From Microbacterium sp. zg-Y625 (GTDB lineage Bacteria; Actinomycetota; Actinomycetes; Actinomycetales; Microbacteriaceae), in assembly GCF_030246925.1 (NCBI RefSeq), contig NZ_CP126740.1, forward strand, positions 1,550,001-1,614,000: a stretch of DNA of 64,000 nt, written 5' to 3'. The notes beneath the pieces are model-generated. The model saw only the letters and a program-made list of their open reading frames with translations, did no database searches and was not told the origin of the DNA. A program made the translations under genes and the position numbers. How positions within the stretch are numbered: position 1 is the stretch's first letter; each line of letters begins with the position of its first letter. This document shows positions 1 through 9,568 of the stretch, in pieces.

Positions 1-319
1 CATGGATCTGCGCCACGGCCGCCGCGATCGGGCTCATCCCGCCCGTTCTGGGTTCCCTCGCGCTGGTGCTGCGACCCTGCTCGCGCGGGTCGGAAACGCC
101 CTGAAAGGCCCGCTCCCGCCCGGGCTCCTCGCACCGGTCGCGACGCCCGTCGGTGACGCCGGCGCCGCGATCCGGCTCATCTGGGCGCTGGATGCCGTGC
201 TGGCCGCAGCGGTGGCCGGGGTCGCGGCGGTGCTCGTGATCGAGGCACCCGCGTTGCTCGTCGGCGTGGCCATCACCCTGTTCGGGGTCGCTTCTCACCG
301 CTGGCGTCGGCGGGCGTGA
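1..319 (+). CDS. Partial membrane protein, product unknown
   Basis: Only the end of this gene or gene pair is in the window. The third forward frame reads a hydrophobic stretch (WICATAAAIGLIPPVLGSL) and stops at 102-104. The second frame is open to the stop at 317-319 and, from about 110 on, encodes two likely membrane segments followed by a basic tail (SHRWRRRA). The first 25 residues of that second frame are Arg-rich and look like out-of-frame reading. The hydrophobic coding signal therefore moves from one frame to the other near position 100. This may be two closely packed genes or one gene with a frameshift. No family is recognised. Confidence 0.35.
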   Translation, partial: MDLRHGRRDRAHPARSGFPRAGAATLLARVGNALKGPLPPGLLAPVATPVGDAGAAIRLIWALDAVLAAAVAGVAAVLVIEAPALLVGVAITLFGVASHRWRRRA

Positions 320-339
320 CTCGCGCGAGCCGCGGAGTC

Positions 340-376
340 AGACGGCTGATCCGGATGCTGAAGCGGCCAGCCGTCT
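340..376. repeat. 9-bp perfect inverted repeat (hairpin)
   Basis: AGACGGCTG at 340-348 is the exact reverse complement of CAGCCGTCT at 368-376, with a 19-base loop. It lies between the first partial gene and a tRNA on the other strand and may work as a terminator in either direction. Its outer bases (CAGAC / GTCTCA) resemble the TGAGAC-ended palindromes at 8443-8509 and 17714-17780. Confidence 0.5.
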
Positions 377-412
377 CATCCGCGTCTGCTCGCGGATGAT
401 CGAGTCCTTCTG

Positions 413-486
413 TAGGGCGGGTGGGACTTGAACCCACGATCGTCGGGTTATGAGCCCGCTGCCTTGACCAGCTTGGCCACCGCCCC
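413..486 (-). tRNA. tRNA with CAU anticodon (elongator Met or Ile2)
   Basis: A full cloverleaf is visible on the minus strand. The acceptor GGGGCGG pairs with CCGCCCT, the anticodon loop is CTCATAA, and the T arm is GTGGG-TTCAAGT-CCCAC. The discriminator base is A and CCA is not encoded. A CAU anticodon can belong to elongator tRNA-Met or to a lysidine-modified tRNA-Ile, and I cannot separate these by eye. The initiator form is less likely because position 1 pairs with position 72. A decayed relative lies at 4821-4893. Confidence 0.93.
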
Positions 487-561
487 CTGACGTAGACCTT
501 ACTAGCCTCGGCGGACTCTCCCGCTGCTCCGGCGCCCTCGTCGCCCGGTGGGGCCGGGGCG

Positions 562-745
562 GTGGCGCTCATCACCCCGCCGCTCGCCGCGGCGGGACCG
601 CAGGTGCTGTTCATCGCGATCACGATCGGATCTGCGGTGGCGGTGGCGCTGGCGCTGGCGATCGGTATGTTCTGGATTCCGAGGATGCGCCGCGTCGACG
701 ACTTCGATCCGGAGTCCGCCGCAGCTCGAGCACGAGGAGAGTCCC

Positions 746-753
<8 letters not shown>
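562..753 (+). CDS. Small single-span membrane protein, unknown function
   Basis: This is a 63-residue protein starting at GTG. A hydrophobic segment (residues about 13-35, ending in IGMFWIP) is followed by a charged tail rich in Arg, Asp and Glu. Its last 8 bases overlap the TTG start of the rhamnosidase gene, which points to translational coupling. There is no good ribosome site in front of it and no known family is evident. The codon pattern and overlap favour a real gene, but a chance ORF cannot be excluded. Confidence 0.5.
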
Positions 754-3007
<2,254 letters not shown>

Positions 3008-3134
3008 AGCCGCGAAACGCGCCCCTCGGGGTGGCGCGCGCGCGGTTTACCTGCCCGAATCACTACGTAACTTTCGGGGTGGTCGCGGTTGCAACACTGA
3101 CGTTGCCCACAATCACCTACCGAGGAGTAACCAT

Positions 3135-4757
3135 ATGTACCGCAGACGACTCTCGCCTCGGCCCGGGATGAGGCGAGCGACTTTCGCGTCCGTCGCGGGT
3201 CTCGCCGTCGTAGGGGTGACCCTGACCGGGTGCACAGCCCCAGACGAGTCGGCTCCCGCGCCGGCGGCGGCACCCTTCGAGATCGAGGAGACGACGATCG
3301 CGGAGATCCACGCCCACCTCGCTGAGGGCGATTTGACCTGCGTGGACCTCGTGCAGGGCTATCTCGACCGCATCGACGCGTACGAGCACAACGGGCCGCG
3401 CCTGCACTCGATCATCACGGTCAACGATGCGGCGCTGCAGAGAGCCGCTGAACTCGACGAGGCGTATGCCGACGATGCGGAGGCGGCGGGCTCGCTGCAT
3501 TGCGTGCCCGTGCTGCTCAAAGACAACTACAACACCTTCGATCTCCCGACGTCCTCCGGCAATACGGCTCTGGCGGACATGGTCTCGGCGCGCGACGCCT
3601 TCGCCGTCGCGCGCATGCGCGAAGAAGGGGCGATCTTCCTCGCCAAGACGAATCTGCAGGAGTTCGCTCGGGGCGGCGACAGCATCAGCAGCCTCGGTGG
3701 ACAGGTGCTCAACCCCTACGACCTGACGCGCACCGCGGGGGGTTCCAGTGGGGGAACAGGCGCGGCCATCGCTGCCAACCTGGGCGCGGTCGGCACCGGC
3801 AGCGACACCGGCCAGTCGATCCGCTCCCCTGCCTCGGCCAACAGCCTGGTCGGGGTCCGGCCCACGCGTGGCCTCGTCAGCCGCAACGGAGTCGCGCCCA
3901 ACAGCTACACGCAGGACGAGATCGGCCCCATCACCCGCACAGTGGAGGATGCCGCGCGCGTGCTCGAGGTGATGGCGGGGTACGACCCCAACGACCCGAT
4001 CACGGTCCTCGGCGTCGACCACGTGCCGGCCAGTTACGTGGACGGCCTGGACGCGCACGCCCTCGAGGGCGCGCGCATCGGCTTGCTGACCGACCTGCTC
4101 GGCACGGACGAAGCACTTCACGGCGAAGTGAACGACGTGGTCGATCGGGCCGTTGAGGAGATGGAAGAGCTCGGCGCCGAGGTCGTGCGGTTCAGCATCC
4201 CGAACTGGGCAGAGCTGTCGTCCAACGTGGCCACCGCCGTGTACGAAGCGGAGCCTGCGATGGCCGCGTACCTGGCCGAGGTCGGCAGTGGCGCGCCCTA
4301 CTCGACGCTGGCAGAGATCGCTGCGACGGAGTCGGCCGTTCCGGATGTCCAGAAGTCGCTGCAGGAGGAACTCGCCGTCGGCGAGGGGATGGCCTCGCCG
4401 GAGTACTTCGAGAAGACCGCTAACCGTGAGTCGCTGAAGCTGGCGGTGCTGCAGGCGATGGCGGAGCACGACATCGACGTCATTCTGTATCCGCTGCAGA
4501 AGCGTCTGGTGTCGAAGATCGGCGAGCCGCAGGCAGAGCGCAACGGCGTGCTGTCCAACGGAACCGGCATGCCGGCCATCACGTTCCCCGGCGGCTTCTC
4601 GTCAGCGACGGCGGACGCACCGCTGGGAGTGCCGATCGGCGTGGAGCTTCTCGGTCCCGACTTCAGTGAGCAGATGCTGTTGAGCTACGCGTACGCCTTC
4701 GAGCAGGCGACCAGCATCCGCAAGGCACCGGAGAGCACACCGGCACTTCAGGACTGA
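3135..4757 (+). CDS. Amidase-signature family lipoprotein
   Basis: This is a 540-residue amidase-signature hydrolase that would cleave an amide outside the membrane; the substrate is not predictable. The start ATG is preceded by GAGGAG with 7-base spacing. A twin-basic signal peptide ends in the lipobox LTGC (Cys33). The Ser-cisSer-Lys triad fits Lys129 (LLKDNYN), Ser204 (AGGSSGGTGAA) and Ser228 (TGQSIRSPA). The gene stands alone, with about 127 bases of intergenic DNA upstream that should hold its promoter. Relatives are often annotated as aspartyl/glutamyl-tRNA amidotransferase A subunits, but the lipoprotein signal excludes that role. Confidence 0.88.
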   Translation: MYRRRLSPRPGMRRATFASVAGLAVVGVTLTGCTAPDESAPAPAAAPFEIEETTIAEIHAHLAEGDLTCVDLVQGYLDRIDAYEHNGPRLHSIITVNDAALQRAAELDEAYADDAEAAGSLHCVPVLLKDNYNTFDLPTSSGNTALADMVSARDAFAVARMREEGAIFLAKTNLQEFARGGDSISSLGGQVLNPYDLTRTAGGSSGGTGAAIAANLGAVGTGSDTGQSIRSPASANSLVGVRPTRGLVSRNGVAPNSYTQDEIGPITRTVEDAARVLEVMAGYDPNDPITVLGVDHVPASYVDGLDAHALEGARIGLLTDLLGTDEALHGEVNDVVDRAVEEMEELGAEVVRFSIPNWAELSSNVATAVYEAEPAMAAYLAEVGSGAPYSTLAEIAATESAVPDVQKSLQEELAVGEGMASPEYFEKTANRESLKLAVLQAMAEHDIDVILYPLQKRLVSKIGEPQAERNGVLSNGTGMPAITFPGGFSSATADAPLGVPIGVELLGPDFSEQMLLSYAYAFEQATSIRKAPESTPALQD

Positions 4758-4820
4758 TCACCACTCGGCGACGGCCGGCCTCGGATCGAGGCCGGCCGTC
4801 CGTGTCGATGACGACCCCCG

Positions 4821-4893
4821 CAGGCCGGACGGGACGTGACCGCACGATCGTCGGGTCACGACCCGCCGTCTTCACCGGCGTGGCCACCGCTTC
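4821..4893 (-). pseudogene. tRNA relic related to the CAU tRNA at 413-486
   Basis: A hand alignment to the intact tRNA at 413-486 gives about 56 identities in 74 columns with one gap, including a 14-base identical run (CACGATCGTCGGGT on the plus strand) and TGGCCACCGC at the 5' end. One base is lost in the anticodon loop, the T stem has a mismatch and the acceptor ends no longer pair, so it cannot be a working tRNA. It lies between the amidase and permease genes. It could be a decayed duplicate or the scar of an integrated element that carried a tRNA fragment. Confidence 0.7.
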
Positions 4894-4926
4894 TGTCGTC
4901 CGGGCCCTACCGTGGGTGGCGCGGGG

Positions 4927-5940
4927 TCAGGCGAGCGGACCCTTGCCCTCGCCGGGGTCCGGGCTCGCGGAGCTTCCCCTCTTGATGGGAAGCTCCTGGC
5001 TCTCGGAGACGACCTGCGGGTGGTAGCGGGCCAGCGTTGCCACGCCCCACACCGCAACAGCGCCGGCGACGGCGAACATCACGAAGCCCCAGACCGGCAC
5101 GGCGGCACCTTCGCCGAGCACGAGAAGGCCGATGAGCACAGCGACCATCGGGTCGACGACCGTGAGGCCTGCGATCACCAGGTCGGGCGGGCCCGATGAG
5201 TATGCGGTCTGCACGAAGTAGGCGCCCAGCGCCGTGCCTGCCAGCAGCGCCACGACGCAGAGCACTGTCAGCCACTCGAAGTCGCCCGCCTGAATGCGCT
5301 TGATCACGATCTTGGCGAGGGTCGCGACGAATCCGTACACGATCCCCGCGGCCAGGATGTAGAACAGCGCCCGGATGCCGCGACGGCGCCTCACCATCAG
5401 CCACGAGACGACGAGGACCGCCGCGACGATCACGAGGATGATGAGTACCGTGATCAGCTGGCGGTTCGTGACGGTCTGCTCGACGGCGAACAGTGCCGCG
5501 ACGATCACGAACCAGAAGATGCCGCCCACGCAGGCGATGATCGCCATCAGCGACCTGCGGGTGGGAGCATGCCCGGTCACACGCGCATTGAGCAGTGTGG
5601 TGATGACGAGCGCCACGGCGCCCAGCGGCTGCACGACGATCAGCGGCGCGACGGTCAACGCGCCGAGCTGGCAGACGATGGCGAGGCCGAGCATGAGCGT
5701 CCCCACCACCCACGAGGGCCGCGCGAGCAGCTGTCGCAGCTGACCCCCGGTCAACCCCGTCGAGCCGTCCTTGCCGCTGAGACGCTCGACCTTCTCGACA
5801 CCCCGATGCTGGTACTGGGCACCGAACGACATGAAGACGGCGCCGGCGAGCGCCAGCGGGATTCCGAGCAGCAATCCGGGGTTGCGGAAGACGCCGACCA
5901 GCTGGTCGCCGACGTCTTCGATACCCACCGCCCACATCAC
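4927..5940 (-). CDS. DMT-superfamily-like membrane protein
   Basis: This 337-residue integral membrane protein has about nine hydrophobic segments arranged like drug/metabolite transporters (for example LMAIIACVGGIFWFVIVAAL). It has a polar loop after the first segment and a charged C-terminal tail. The substrate is unknown. I chose the GTG at 5940 because the -10-like TACTGT lies 6 bases upstream, which makes the transcript leaderless; an ATG follows directly at 5937. The gene diverges from def. Confidence 0.75.
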   Translation of the reverse strand: MMWAVGIEDVGDQLVGVFRNPGLLLGIPLALAGAVFMSFGAQYQHRGVEKVERLSGKDGSTGLTGGQLRQLLARPSWVVGTLMLGLAIVCQLGALTVAPLIVVQPLGAVALVITTLLNARVTGHAPTRRSLMAIIACVGGIFWFVIVAALFAVEQTVTNRQLITVLIILVIVAAVLVVSWLMVRRRRGIRALFYILAAGIVYGFVATLAKIVIKRIQAGDFEWLTVLCVVALLAGTALGAYFVQTAYSSGPPDLVIAGLTVVDPMVAVLIGLLVLGEGAAVPVWGFVMFAVAGAVAVWGVATLARYHPQVVSESQELPIKRGSSASPDPGEGKGPLA

Positions 5941-5946
5941 CCCTCG

Positions 5947-5976
5947 ACAGTAGCGCCAACGCCTTCTCGGTAGGCT
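5947..5976. promoter_or_regulatory. Divergent leaderless promoters for permease and def
   Basis: On the minus strand TACTGT (5952-5947) lies 6 bases before the permease GTG. On the plus strand TAGGCT (5971-5976) lies 7 bases before the def GTG at 5984. Neither gene has a clear ribosome-binding site, so both transcripts probably start at the initiation codon. Confidence 0.6.
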
Positions 5977-5983
5977 CAAGGAC

Positions 5984-6550
5984 GTGGCTGTTCTACCGAT
6001 TCGCATCATGGGCGATCCCGTCCTGCACTCCCCCGCTGCCCCCGTCGAGGAGATCACCGACGAGGTGCGTCAGCTGGTGGCCGATATGTTCGAGACGATG
6101 GATGCCGCGCCCGGCGTCGGCCTCGCGGCACCGCAGGTGGGGGTGTCCCTGCGCATCTACACGTACACGTACGAAGACGACGACGGGCAGCCGTGGCGCG
6201 GTGTGATCCTCAACCCCGAGCTGTGGATGCGGCCCCTGGAGCCCGGCTCGCCCGACCCCGACGCCGAGTCCGAAGGGTGCCTGTCCTTCCCCGGTGAGCG
6301 GTTCCCGCTGCGTCGGTCCGACGAGGTCCTCGTCACCGGGATGGACCTCGACGGGGCGCCCGTGCGCATCCAGGTCGACGGGTGGCGCGCGCGCATCATG
6401 CAGCACGAGTTCGATCACCTCGACGGCATCCTCTACGTCGATCGCCTCGACGACGGCGACTGGAAGACCGTTCAGAAGATCGCCCGCAAGCGCGGCTGGG
6501 GGCGCCCCGGGGTCAGCTGGATGCCGGGAGTCGACGACCTCGACGCCTGA
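5984..6550 (+). CDS. def: Peptide deformylase
   Basis: Peptide deformylase removes the N-formyl group from new proteins in the cytoplasm. The 188-residue protein has the three family motifs: GVGLAAPQ (44-51), EGCLS (97-101, metal ligand Cys99) and HEFDH (141-145, metal ligands His141 and His145, catalytic Glu142). It starts at GTG with no ribosome site, and a TAGGCT box 7 bases upstream suggests leaderless expression. No formyltransferase gene is next to it. Confidence 0.95.
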   Translation: MAVLPIRIMGDPVLHSPAAPVEEITDEVRQLVADMFETMDAAPGVGLAAPQVGVSLRIYTYTYEDDDGQPWRGVILNPELWMRPLEPGSPDPDAESEGCLSFPGERFPLRRSDEVLVTGMDLDGAPVRIQVDGWRARIMQHEFDHLDGILYVDRLDDGDWKTVQKIARKRGWGRPGVSWMPGVDDLDA

Positions 6551-6575
6551 CCCTTTCGCTCCTGGATGCGTAGAG

Positions 6576-6604
6576 CTATCGTATTTCGATAGATATGTAT
6601 CGAG
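6576..6604. promoter_or_regulatory. Palindromic operator upstream of the DUF2975/XRE pair
   Basis: In an AT-rich patch, CTATCG (6576-6581) and CGATAG (6587-6592) form an inverted repeat around TATTT, and CGATA (6587-6591) pairs again with TATCG (6598-6602). These three evenly spaced half-sites directly precede a membrane gene and a small DNA-binding protein gene, so autoregulation by that protein is a reasonable inference. The ribosome site GGAGG follows just before the ATG at 6620. Confidence 0.55.
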
Positions 6605-6619
6605 GCTCGGAGGTGTGCG

Positions 6620-7105
6620 ATGGGTACTCTCGTGATCGGTGCGCTCCGTGTGGTGCTGGCTGTCTCCTTCGCCGGAGCACTGTTCGTGCAGGCCGTGATG
6701 GTTCCTCTGCTGTGGGTCGACCTCGAGGGGGCGCCCGACGCCGCGCGTGTGACGGCGGTCGTGATCGTCGTGCTCGGGATCATGACCCTGCAGGTGTGCG
6801 CCGTGTGCATCTGGCAGCTGCTCTCGATGGTGCGCCGCGGGTCCGTCTTCTCGTCACGGGCGTTCCGCTACGTGGATGTGATGGTCGGTGCGATTCTCAC
6901 CGCAGCGGTGCTCGTCTTCGCGCTGGCGGTGCTCTTGGCTCCGGGAGAGGTGGCGCCCGGCATCGTCGGGCTGATCTGTGGGGCCGCACTGGTGATCGGC
7001 GGTGTCGCGTTGGTGGTCTACGTGCTGCGGATGCTGCTGGCGCAGGCCGTCGAGCGCGAGGCCGAGGCGCGGCGGCTGCGGTCCGAGCTGAGCGAGGTGA
7101 TCTGA
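6620..7105 (+). CDS. DUF2975-family membrane protein
   Basis: This 161-residue protein has four predicted membrane spans (for example VVIVVLGIMTLQVCAVCIW) and a charged C-terminal tail (EREAEARRLRSELSEVI). Proteins of this type often sit next to a small XRE-type regulator, as here, where the stop overlaps the next start (TGATG). Its function is unknown; membrane signalling to the partner regulator is an inference from gene order. The start ATG is preceded by GGAGG. Confidence 0.8.
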   Translation: MGTLVIGALRVVLAVSFAGALFVQAVMVPLLWVDLEGAPDAARVTAVVIVVLGIMTLQVCAVCIWQLLSMVRRGSVFSSRAFRYVDVMVGAILTAAVLVFALAVLLAPGEVAPGIVGLICGAALVIGGVALVVYVLRMLLAQAVEREAEARRLRSELSEVI

Positions 7106-7368
7106 TGCCGATCTTCGTCGACATCGACGTCATGCTCGCCCGACGCAAGATGCCGGTCGCGGTGCTCGCCGAACGCGTGGGCATCACGCCGGCGAACCTC
7201 GCCGTGCTGAAGAACGGACGTGCGAAGGCGGTGCGCTTCACCACGCTCGAGGCGCTCTGCCAAGCCCTCGACTGTCAGCCGGGCGACCTGCTGCGGTGGG
7301 AGCCGCAGGGCGCGGTCGACCCTCCGCCGCACGCAGAAGGGGAAGCGACCGCCGACGCGAGGACGTGA
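7105..7368 (+). CDS. Small XRE/Cro-type transcriptional regulator
   Basis: This 87-residue protein has one helix-turn-helix domain (MPVAVLAERVGITPANLAVL, then LEALCQALDCQPGDLLRW), typical of the YozG-like group. A short acidic, Pro-rich tail follows. Its start overlaps the DUF2975 stop by one base, so the two are co-translated. The probable target is the palindrome at 6576-6604. Confidence 0.88.
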   Translation: MPIFVDIDVMLARRKMPVAVLAERVGITPANLAVLKNGRAKAVRFTTLEALCQALDCQPGDLLRWEPQGAVDPPPHAEGEATADART

Positions 7369-7458
7369 CCTGCCTCATCCGCTGCACCGTCGCAACCCCC
7401 GTTCGCGCGCCGTCGCCGATCGGTAGCGTTCCCCGCACACCCACGCGAGGAGGACGGC

Positions 7459-8424
7459 ATGGTTCGGTTCGGATACACGCTCATGACGGAGCAGAGCGGC
7501 CCACGTGAGCTCGTGGACTACGCGGTGAAAGCCGAGGCGGCCGGTTTCGACTTCCTCGTCTCCAGCGACCACTACTCCCCCTGGCTCACCACCCAGGGAC
7601 ACTCGTCTTACGCCTGGAGCATGCTCGGGGCCGTCGCCTACGCCACACACGACGTGGAGATGATGACGTATGTCACCTGCCCGACCATGCGCTATCACCC
7701 CGCAGTCGTCGCGCAGAAGGCGGCGACCATGCAGCTGCTCTCGGAGGGCCGCTTCACGCTGGGGCTCGGGTCGGGCGAGAATCTGAACGAGCACGTCGTC
7801 GGCGAGGGGTGGCCTGCCGTGCAGATGCGGCAGGACATGCTCGTCGAGGCGATCGAGATCATCCGTGCCCTGCACACGGGTGAGCTCGTGACCTACGACG
7901 GCCAGTACTTCCGTGTGGACTCCGCACGCATCTGGGATTGCCCTGAGGGCGGCGTGCCGCTCGGCGTCGCGGTGTCGGGCGAGTCCTCGATCGGGCGGTT
8001 CGCGGGACTTGCCGACCATCTCATCGCGGTCGACCCGCTGGCAGAGTTGATCGAAGGATGGGATGCCGCGCACCCGACGCCGTCGCGCAAGATCGGCCAG
8101 ATCCCGATCAGCTGGGACCCGGACCGCGAGGCGGGCGTCGCCCGCGCGCACGAGCAGTTCCGGTGGTTCGCGGGCGGATGGTCCGTCAACGCGTACCTGC
8201 CGACGCCGGCCGGCTTCGCCGCGGCATCCCAGTTCGTCCGGCCCGAAGATGTGGCGGAGTCCATCGCGAGCGGTCCCGACCTGGACGAGCTGGCCGAGAG
8301 CGTGCAGCCCTTCCTCGATGCCGGCTTCACCGACGTCGCGATCGTGCAGGTGGGCGACGAGCAGCAGGACCGCTTCGTGACCGAGGTCGCCCGGCCCCTG
8401 CTCGAGAAGCTCCGCACCCTCTGA
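7459..8424 (+). CDS. LLM-class F420-dependent oxidoreductase
   Basis: This is a 321-residue luciferase-like TIM barrel that uses reduced deazaflavin F420. The N-terminal FGYTLMTEQSGP, the SSDHYSPWL segment and GLGSGENLNEHVVG match the F420-dependent glucose-6-phosphate-dehydrogenase-like subgroup (TIGR03557 type). The exact substrate is not predictable. A ribosome site (GAGGAGG) precedes the ATG. The gene is monocistronic and ends in a palindromic element at 8443-8509. Its presence implies that the organism makes F420. Confidence 0.85.
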   Translation: MVRFGYTLMTEQSGPRELVDYAVKAEAAGFDFLVSSDHYSPWLTTQGHSSYAWSMLGAVAYATHDVEMMTYVTCPTMRYHPAVVAQKAATMQLLSEGRFTLGLGSGENLNEHVVGEGWPAVQMRQDMLVEAIEIIRALHTGELVTYDGQYFRVDSARIWDCPEGGVPLGVAVSGESSIGRFAGLADHLIAVDPLAELIEGWDAAHPTPSRKIGQIPISWDPDREAGVARAHEQFRWFAGGWSVNAYLPTPAGFAAASQFVRPEDVAESIASGPDLDELAESVQPFLDAGFTDVAIVQVGDEQQDRFVTEVARPLLEKLRTL

Positions 8425-8442
8425 GCCCGCCCCTCCGAACGC

Positions 8443-8509
8443 TGAGACCGCATCTGGCGGCCGAGACGTTGGTCGTTTCCCACTGTTTCGGCCGCCAGAT
8501 GCGGTCTCA
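8443..8509. repeat. 22-bp perfect palindrome, TGAGAC-ended, likely terminator
   Basis: The left arm 8443-8464 and right arm 8488-8509 are exact reverse complements over 22 bases, with a 23-base loop. The arms begin TGAGACCG and contain CTGGCGGCCGA. The element follows the oxidoreductase stop by 18 bases. It shares its ends (TGAGAC/GTCTCA) and core (GGCCGAGAC / TCGGCCGCCAG) with the element at 17714-17780, so it belongs to a dispersed family rather than being an ordinary terminator. Confidence 0.75.
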
Positions 8510-8559
8510 CGGGGAAGAGGGGGCGCGGCGACGGGCGGTGCGCGGCGCGGGCATGAAGA

Positions 8560-8586
8560 AAGGCCCGGGGTGGAAGCCCGGGCCTT
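8560..8586 (-). terminator. Terminator downstream of tRNA-Asn
   Basis: AAGGCCCGGG (8560-8569) and CCCGGGCCTT (8577-8586) form a 10-bp stem with a 7-base loop. It lies 35 bases after the 3' end of the minus-strand tRNA-Asn and is a strong GC-rich hairpin. Confidence 0.7.
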
Positions 8587-8621
8587 AGGTGAGAGCCGCG
8601 CTAGATAACGCGGGTCTCTCG

Positions 8622-8694
8622 CTCCCCGGCTTGGACTCGAACCAAGAACCTATCGGTTAACAGCCGATTGCTCTGCCAATTGAGCTACCGAGGA
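8622..8694 (-). tRNA. tRNA-Asn (GUU)
   Basis: This is a complete 73-base cloverleaf on the minus strand. The acceptor TCCTCGG pairs with CCGGGGA, the D arm is AGCTCAATTGGCAGAGC, the anticodon loop CTGTTAA carries GUU, and the T loop has TTCGAGT. The discriminator is G, as usual for Asn, and no CCA is encoded. Confidence 0.96.
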
Positions 8695-8756
8695 TCATGC
8701 TCGCCTTGCGGCGGGCAACTCGTCAATCCTAGCAAACGTCTGAGGGTGCTCGTGAC

Positions 8757-9536
8757 TCACGACGCGACGAGTCTCGGGTTCGCGTCCTCTCCGGGCGTCC
8801 ACAGCAGATCCGCCGTTCCGTGACCGGTGGCGACGGTGTGGCCCGCGCGAAGGACGAGCACGTCGGCATCCAGCTCGTCGACCGCGGCGGCCTCGTTGGT
8901 GACGATGATGGCGGCCATGCCGTACTCCTCGCGGCGACGCAGGATCGCGTCGCGCGCTGCCCGCCGCACTTCGATGTCGAGGTTCGCGTACGGCTCGTCG
9001 GCGACGAGCAGGCGTGGCCGCAGCATCAGCGCACGGGCCAGCGCGACGCGCTGACGCATGCCGGCGCTCAGTTCGTAGGGGTACTTCAGCGCGGCGCCGA
9101 GGGGCAGGTGAAGCTCATCGAGCAGAGCCGCGACGCGCACGGCCAGCGCTCGCTGGTTCACACGCCGGTCGCGGCTGGTGACGGGCTCCCCCACCACCTC
9201 TGCGACGGTCGAGCGTGCCGGCAGGTCGGCGCCGGCACGCTGCGGGAGGTAGCCGGTGAGATAGGTGTGCAGGCGATGGGCGCGGCCTCGGCGCCCGACC
9301 CGCACGCCTTCGACGACGGCCTTGCCGCCCGCGAGCGACAACGCCGGCCCACCTTGCCCGGCGAGGACCGCCGCGAGGCTCGATTTTCCGGACCCGGTGG
9401 GTCCCATGATGGCGAGCGTCCCGCCGCGAGGGAGGGTGAACGTGACGCCGTCCACCACCCGCTGCACCGACCCGGTGTGGGCGATGGAGAGGTCGTCGCA
9501 CCGCACAGAGAACTCGTCGCCGCTGCTCGGGGTCAT
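8757..9536 (-). CDS. ABC-type ATPase, orphan
   Basis: This 259-residue nucleotide-binding subunit has Walker A GPTGSGKSS, Q-loop YLPQRAG, signature LSAGMRQRV and Walker B LLVADEP. The position that normally holds the switch His after the D-loop reads IIVTNEAAA, so the His appears to be Asn. No permease gene is adjacent. It starts 33 bases after the dnaG stop on the same strand, so it may be read from the dnaG transcript. The closest look is to peptide-importer or lipid-exporter ATPases, but the partner is unknown. Confidence 0.82.
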   Translation of the reverse strand: MTPSSGDEFSVRCDDLSIAHTGSVQRVVDGVTFTLPRGGTLAIMGPTGSGKSSLAAVLAGQGGPALSLAGGKAVVEGVRVGRRGRAHRLHTYLTGYLPQRAGADLPARSTVAEVVGEPVTSRDRRVNQRALAVRVAALLDELHLPLGAALKYPYELSAGMRQRVALARALMLRPRLLVADEPYANLDIEVRRAARDAILRRREEYGMAAIIVTNEAAAVDELDADVLVLRAGHTVATGHGTADLLWTPGEDANPRLVAS

Positions 9537-9568
9537 GCTCCCATCCTGCCCCGTCAGGCGCGCACGGG

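Noticed and set aside
3135..4757. GatA subunit of tRNA amidotransferase
   Set aside because: It has a lipoprotein signal peptide and no gatB or gatC beside it.
4821..4893. Functional second tRNA gene
   Set aside because: The anticodon loop is short by one base and the T stem and acceptor stem are broken.
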